Shown piece by piece: positions 61,046 to 64,000 of a DNA stretch of 64,000 bases. A program made the translations under genes and the position numbers. This DNA comes from Rotaria sordida (taxonomy: Eukaryota > Rotifera > Eurotatoria > Philodinida > Philodinidae). Each line of letters starts with the position of its first letter. Within the stretch, counting starts at the first letter, position 1. The notes below the pieces were generated by a model. It did no database searches and was not told the origin of the DNA. It worked only from the letters and a program-made list of their open reading frames with translations. The stretch is taken from positions 82,747-146,746 of the forward strand of contig CAJNOL010000399.1 of NCBI GenBank assembly GCA_905250125.1, read 5' to 3'.

Positions 61046-63034
61046 ATATGTTCAAAAGAAATATTTTTATTTTTATTATTTAGTCATTGGGCAATAATAG
61101 ATTTTTTTATTGATCTAACTGCAATATAAAGCAATGTTTTCTTTCTTTCTTTTTTTAAATACAGTATGTTTTGAACAGACATAGAAGAAATAAAACAATA
61201 AATTAAGCAAGAGTTGAGTTCCGTCCATAGTTATTATTTTTTTTTCGCCATTCTTTATTATTAATTAGATAACGGATCAATGAAACTCATAGAAAAAAAA
61301 AAAATATATATAAAATATTCTTTATTTGATAAATGTCTTTTCCTTTTGCTTTTTTTTTATGTGATAATATTTTGTGCGATTTAGTATTTTGCATTTTGAC
61401 ATTGCTTTGTATAAAAATTTCATTTTACTACTTCTCTAACAAACAATCTCTGTAGGCTTTTATTGCTAAAAATTTATATAACATATGTTTCTTGATTCTT
61501 CCTTCGATATTATCGAATGATGGTGACTCTTGAAATGTTCTTCTTGTTTTTTTTCTTGTGAATATTCAATTTTAGCTCTGTTTCTTTTTTTTTGTGTTAT
61601 GTAATAAAGATAAATGGCGATAATAAAAGAACTAACATGGACAAAGAGGAACATAGATCGAAAATGTAACTTTTTTTTCTTTTTTTCTTTTTTGTTTTCC
61701 AGTATATAAAAATCGCCAATATTGACTAGTACAAATAATGGCATAATTGATCTTATTTCAGTTTATCTTGTGAATTTAAAATTATTTCAATAATTAAATA
61801 TTTATCATATTTAAGTTATTCTAATTATAATGAACATATTTTAGTTGTTAGTGTACATTATTAGAGAAATTCTTTGTGATGAATATTAAATTGCAATTAG
61901 ATGGAATTTCATAAATATATTATGAGAATTAAAAATTTTAATATTAAACACTATAACAAAGATAATCAGTCCTACTTGAAGAATTATTTTATTCATACAT
62001 GTATTATTCAAGTGTCCAATAATATACATCAATCACATTGTTAATTATTATGATGAATGGGGCCATGACATACGTAATAGAAATGACTTTTTATTCAGTA
62101 TTACCTCAGGTCGAACAAATACACTCGTAAGTCATCGTATTTGTCCGTACGTGATACGAAGACATACGATCATTTATGAAGTTCATATATGAGTTCTGTA
62201 TTACTCAGTACTTCGCTGTTAACGATCGTATTTGTTCGTATTCGTCGATCTAGGCACCTATCATTGGACTTGTTGTTTTTGTTAAATCTAAATAAAAGAA
62301 AAAAATTTTACTTGATAAATTCATACATATGATTAGATCTGTGATTGAACTAATTCTAAATCAAGGAATATAATTTAATTTTTATAAGGAAAAAATTTAA
62401 TATTGAAAAAAATCCTAAAAAAAAAACTATGGTTTATTTTATTTTGGTGATTGACATTTACCAATAGATTTGATGATGAAGTCAAACGACCAAACTCTTG
62501 ATCGAGTTGAAGATCTAAACTAAAACCTAAGTTATTATTCTATACGATAGTCATGCATGACAATCATTTACATTGATAATAAATGTCAATCGTATTTCAA
62601 CCAATATCATCGTAGGGATTAATCATATTCAATGATCATATTTTATTATTGACGATTGTTTACGATCGTGCATTTTCGACTTGGGAGTAGGCAAATTTTC
62701 TTTTGTCCTTATATTCAAGAATATATTTTTTTAACTTCACCCTAGATAATTCAAGTTTTCTATCATTAATCAAAGGCCAATAACAACAAAAAAAATTTCC
62801 CATGAGATATTTTATATGAATTTTTAATTTACTATTCAAGTTTTTTTTTTTGTTTTAAATTTAGTATCATTATTCGGTATTAGAGTACTTTTTTGATGAT
62901 ATTAGATAAAAAGAAAAAAACGATAAACGCATATGCTCTCCATTTAACACTTTTTTACATTAATATTATAATCTTATCTTTGTTTTTTCTTTATCACTAG
63001 TGAAATATTTATTATTTCAGATAGTTTTATCATC
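61046..63034. other. Spacer between PLD and GILT genes
   Basis: About 2 kb, AT-rich. Around 62100-62260 there are short reiterations of cgtatttgtccgta-like sequence in both orientations, and near 62545-62670 an imperfect inverted pair around gataataaatg. A T-rich tract ends in CAG at 63020, fifteen bases before the GILT ATG. No gene is seen. Confidence 0.5.
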
Positions 63035-63917
63035 ATGTACGTGTCGCTTATATTTTCGACGATTCTTGTTTTTTATATTCATGGTGGTTTAGCCATCAAT
63101 TGTCCAAAATCACCAGCTAAATGGTGTGATAATAAAAATATTGCAAAAGCTTGTGGTGTATGTACTAAGGTTTAAAATGTTTATTTCTAAATCTTTTTTA
63201 TTCTGATTTCAGGTAATTGAACAATGTAATAAATATGTTTGGAAAGTTCGTGATATGAATGATCGTGTCAATTTATCTATTTATTATGAAACACTTTGTC
63301 CAGATTGTCGACAATTTATAACAACACAAGTTTGGAATGCTTACCAATCAATTCTTAGTATTGTTAATATTAGTTTTGTTCCATATGGAAATGCACGTGA
63401 AATATATCGACCAGAAACGAAATTATATCAATTCTATTGTCAACATGGTGCTGATGAATGTTATGGAAATATGATTCATGTAAATATATCAAAGATACTA
63501 TTTATTTATTTTCGCTTTTTTTTTTCTTCTTAGACTTGTGTTATATATTTATATCCAAATACGACAGATCATTTAGTACGAAATTGTTTTTTTTTAAACT
63601 AACTCTATTGAATGGTTTTTTTTTGTATTATTTAGCCATTTATTTATTGTACAGAATCAACAGAAGGTGATGTTGGAACAGTTGCTGAACAATGTGCAGA
63701 AAAGACGACAGTGGATTTTGATAAAGTTAGTGCTTGCGTTCAAAGTCGATTAGGTAATCAATTACAACATGTATATGCCGTACAAACAGATAATCTTAAA
63801 CCACCACATCAATATGTACCTTGGGTAACGGTTAATGGTGAACATACTGAAGACATGGAACAAGAAGCTGAGAAAGATCTTATTGGACTTATATGCAAAA
63901 CATATAAAGTAATTTAA
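63035..63917 (+). CDS. IFI30: Gamma-interferon-inducible lysosomal thiol reductase (GILT)-like
   Basis: Four exons (63035-63157, 63213-63479, 63534-63575, 63636-63917) encode 237 residues. A signal peptide (to about residue 22) is followed by a short saposin-like lead (CPKSPAKWCDNKNIAKACG-VIEQC). The thioredoxin-like active site is CPDC (Cys70, Cys73). The family signature appears as CQHGADECYGNMIHTC across the exon 2-3 junction, and YVPWVTVNG near the C-terminus. GILT reduces disulfides of proteins in lysosomes at acid pH; the invertebrate forms are linked to lysosomal proteolysis and immunity. The exon 1 donor was set at gtatgt (63158) because that join restores the CGVIEQC pattern. Confidence 0.92.
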
Positions 63918-64000
63918 TAATCAGACATATAAACAGATTGATTTTTAAAAAAAAAATTTTATACTCTATCAATCGATTAATATTCTGACATATTAGTTAA
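63918..64000. other. 3' flank of the GILT gene
   Basis: AT-rich 3' end of the window. Nothing further is seen. Confidence 0.4.

Noticed and set aside
61466..61744. 92-codon minus-strand frame 3' of PLD
   Set aside because: Low-complexity Lys/Phe-rich sequence in AT-rich 3' flank, without motif support.
63158..63173. Alternative GILT exon 1 end at ...ACT AAG (63173)
   Set aside because: The donor there is poor (gtttaa) and would insert CTK-type residues. Using gtatgt at 63158 restores the family-like CGVIEQC pattern.

Overview
The window looks like nuclear DNA of a very AT-rich invertebrate animal, most likely a bdelloid rotifer (Rotaria/Adineta-like). This placement is inference. It rests on GT-AG introns that are mostly 48-70 bp, animal gene families (SNX13/14, TOM1, PLD1/2, GILT, trefoil-GH31, rhodopsin-type GPCR, Ly6), and an intronless ketol-acid reductoisomerase-like gene, a family animals normally lack and a type of foreign gene bdelloids are known to carry. 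Gene models were assembled by hand from exon phase and splice sites; every multi-exon model closes in frame.

Layout. 1.1-2.2 kb (-): single-exon GPCR. 3.4-6.5 kb (+): nine-exon low-complexity His/Gln/Cys/Pro protein. 7.0-8.5 kb (-): intronless CYP51-type P450. 8.9-11.3 kb: two non-autonomous transposon relics. 12.3-16.7 kb (+): TOM1-like VHS-GAT adaptor. 17.2-18.2 kb (+): KARI-like gene. 18.3-26.1 kb (+): SNX14-like PXA-RGS-PX sorting nexin, starting only 119 bp after the KARI stop. 26.4-42.1 kb (+): a tandem array of trefoil + GH31 alpha-glucosidases: one decayed copy, one full-length copy whose catalytic nucleophile Asp is replaced by Asn, and one copy with all catalytic motifs. Pieces of the SNX14 3' end lie between the first two copies, so the duplicated segment probably included the SNX14 tail. 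42.3-42.7 kb (-): Ly6/three-finger protein. 42.7-54.3 kb: gene-poor DNA with repeats. 54.3-61.0 kb (+): phospholipase D (PX-PH-HKD-HKD) with a large insert between the two HKD motifs. 63.0-63.9 kb (+): GILT thiol reductase.

The genes are mostly unrelated housekeeping or trafficking functions. TOM1, SNX14, PLD and GILT all act in endolysosomal or membrane trafficking and lipid signalling, but nothing in the sequence shows that they are co-regulated. Acceptor-like tracts directly upstream of several start codons, and the very short KARI-SNX14 gap, fit spliced-leader trans-splicing and possibly a polycistronic unit.

At least six non-autonomous inverted-repeat families are scattered through introns and spacers. 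The clearest are a TA-flanked mariner-like MITE present twice, a TTAA-flanked piggyBac-like element in one GH31 paralogue with the empty site preserved in the other, and an element whose terminal repeat appears to supply a splice donor of SNX14. The strongest candidates for unusual biology are the full-length GH31 Asp-to-Asn paralogue, the divergent KARI-like gene, and that transposon-derived splice site.
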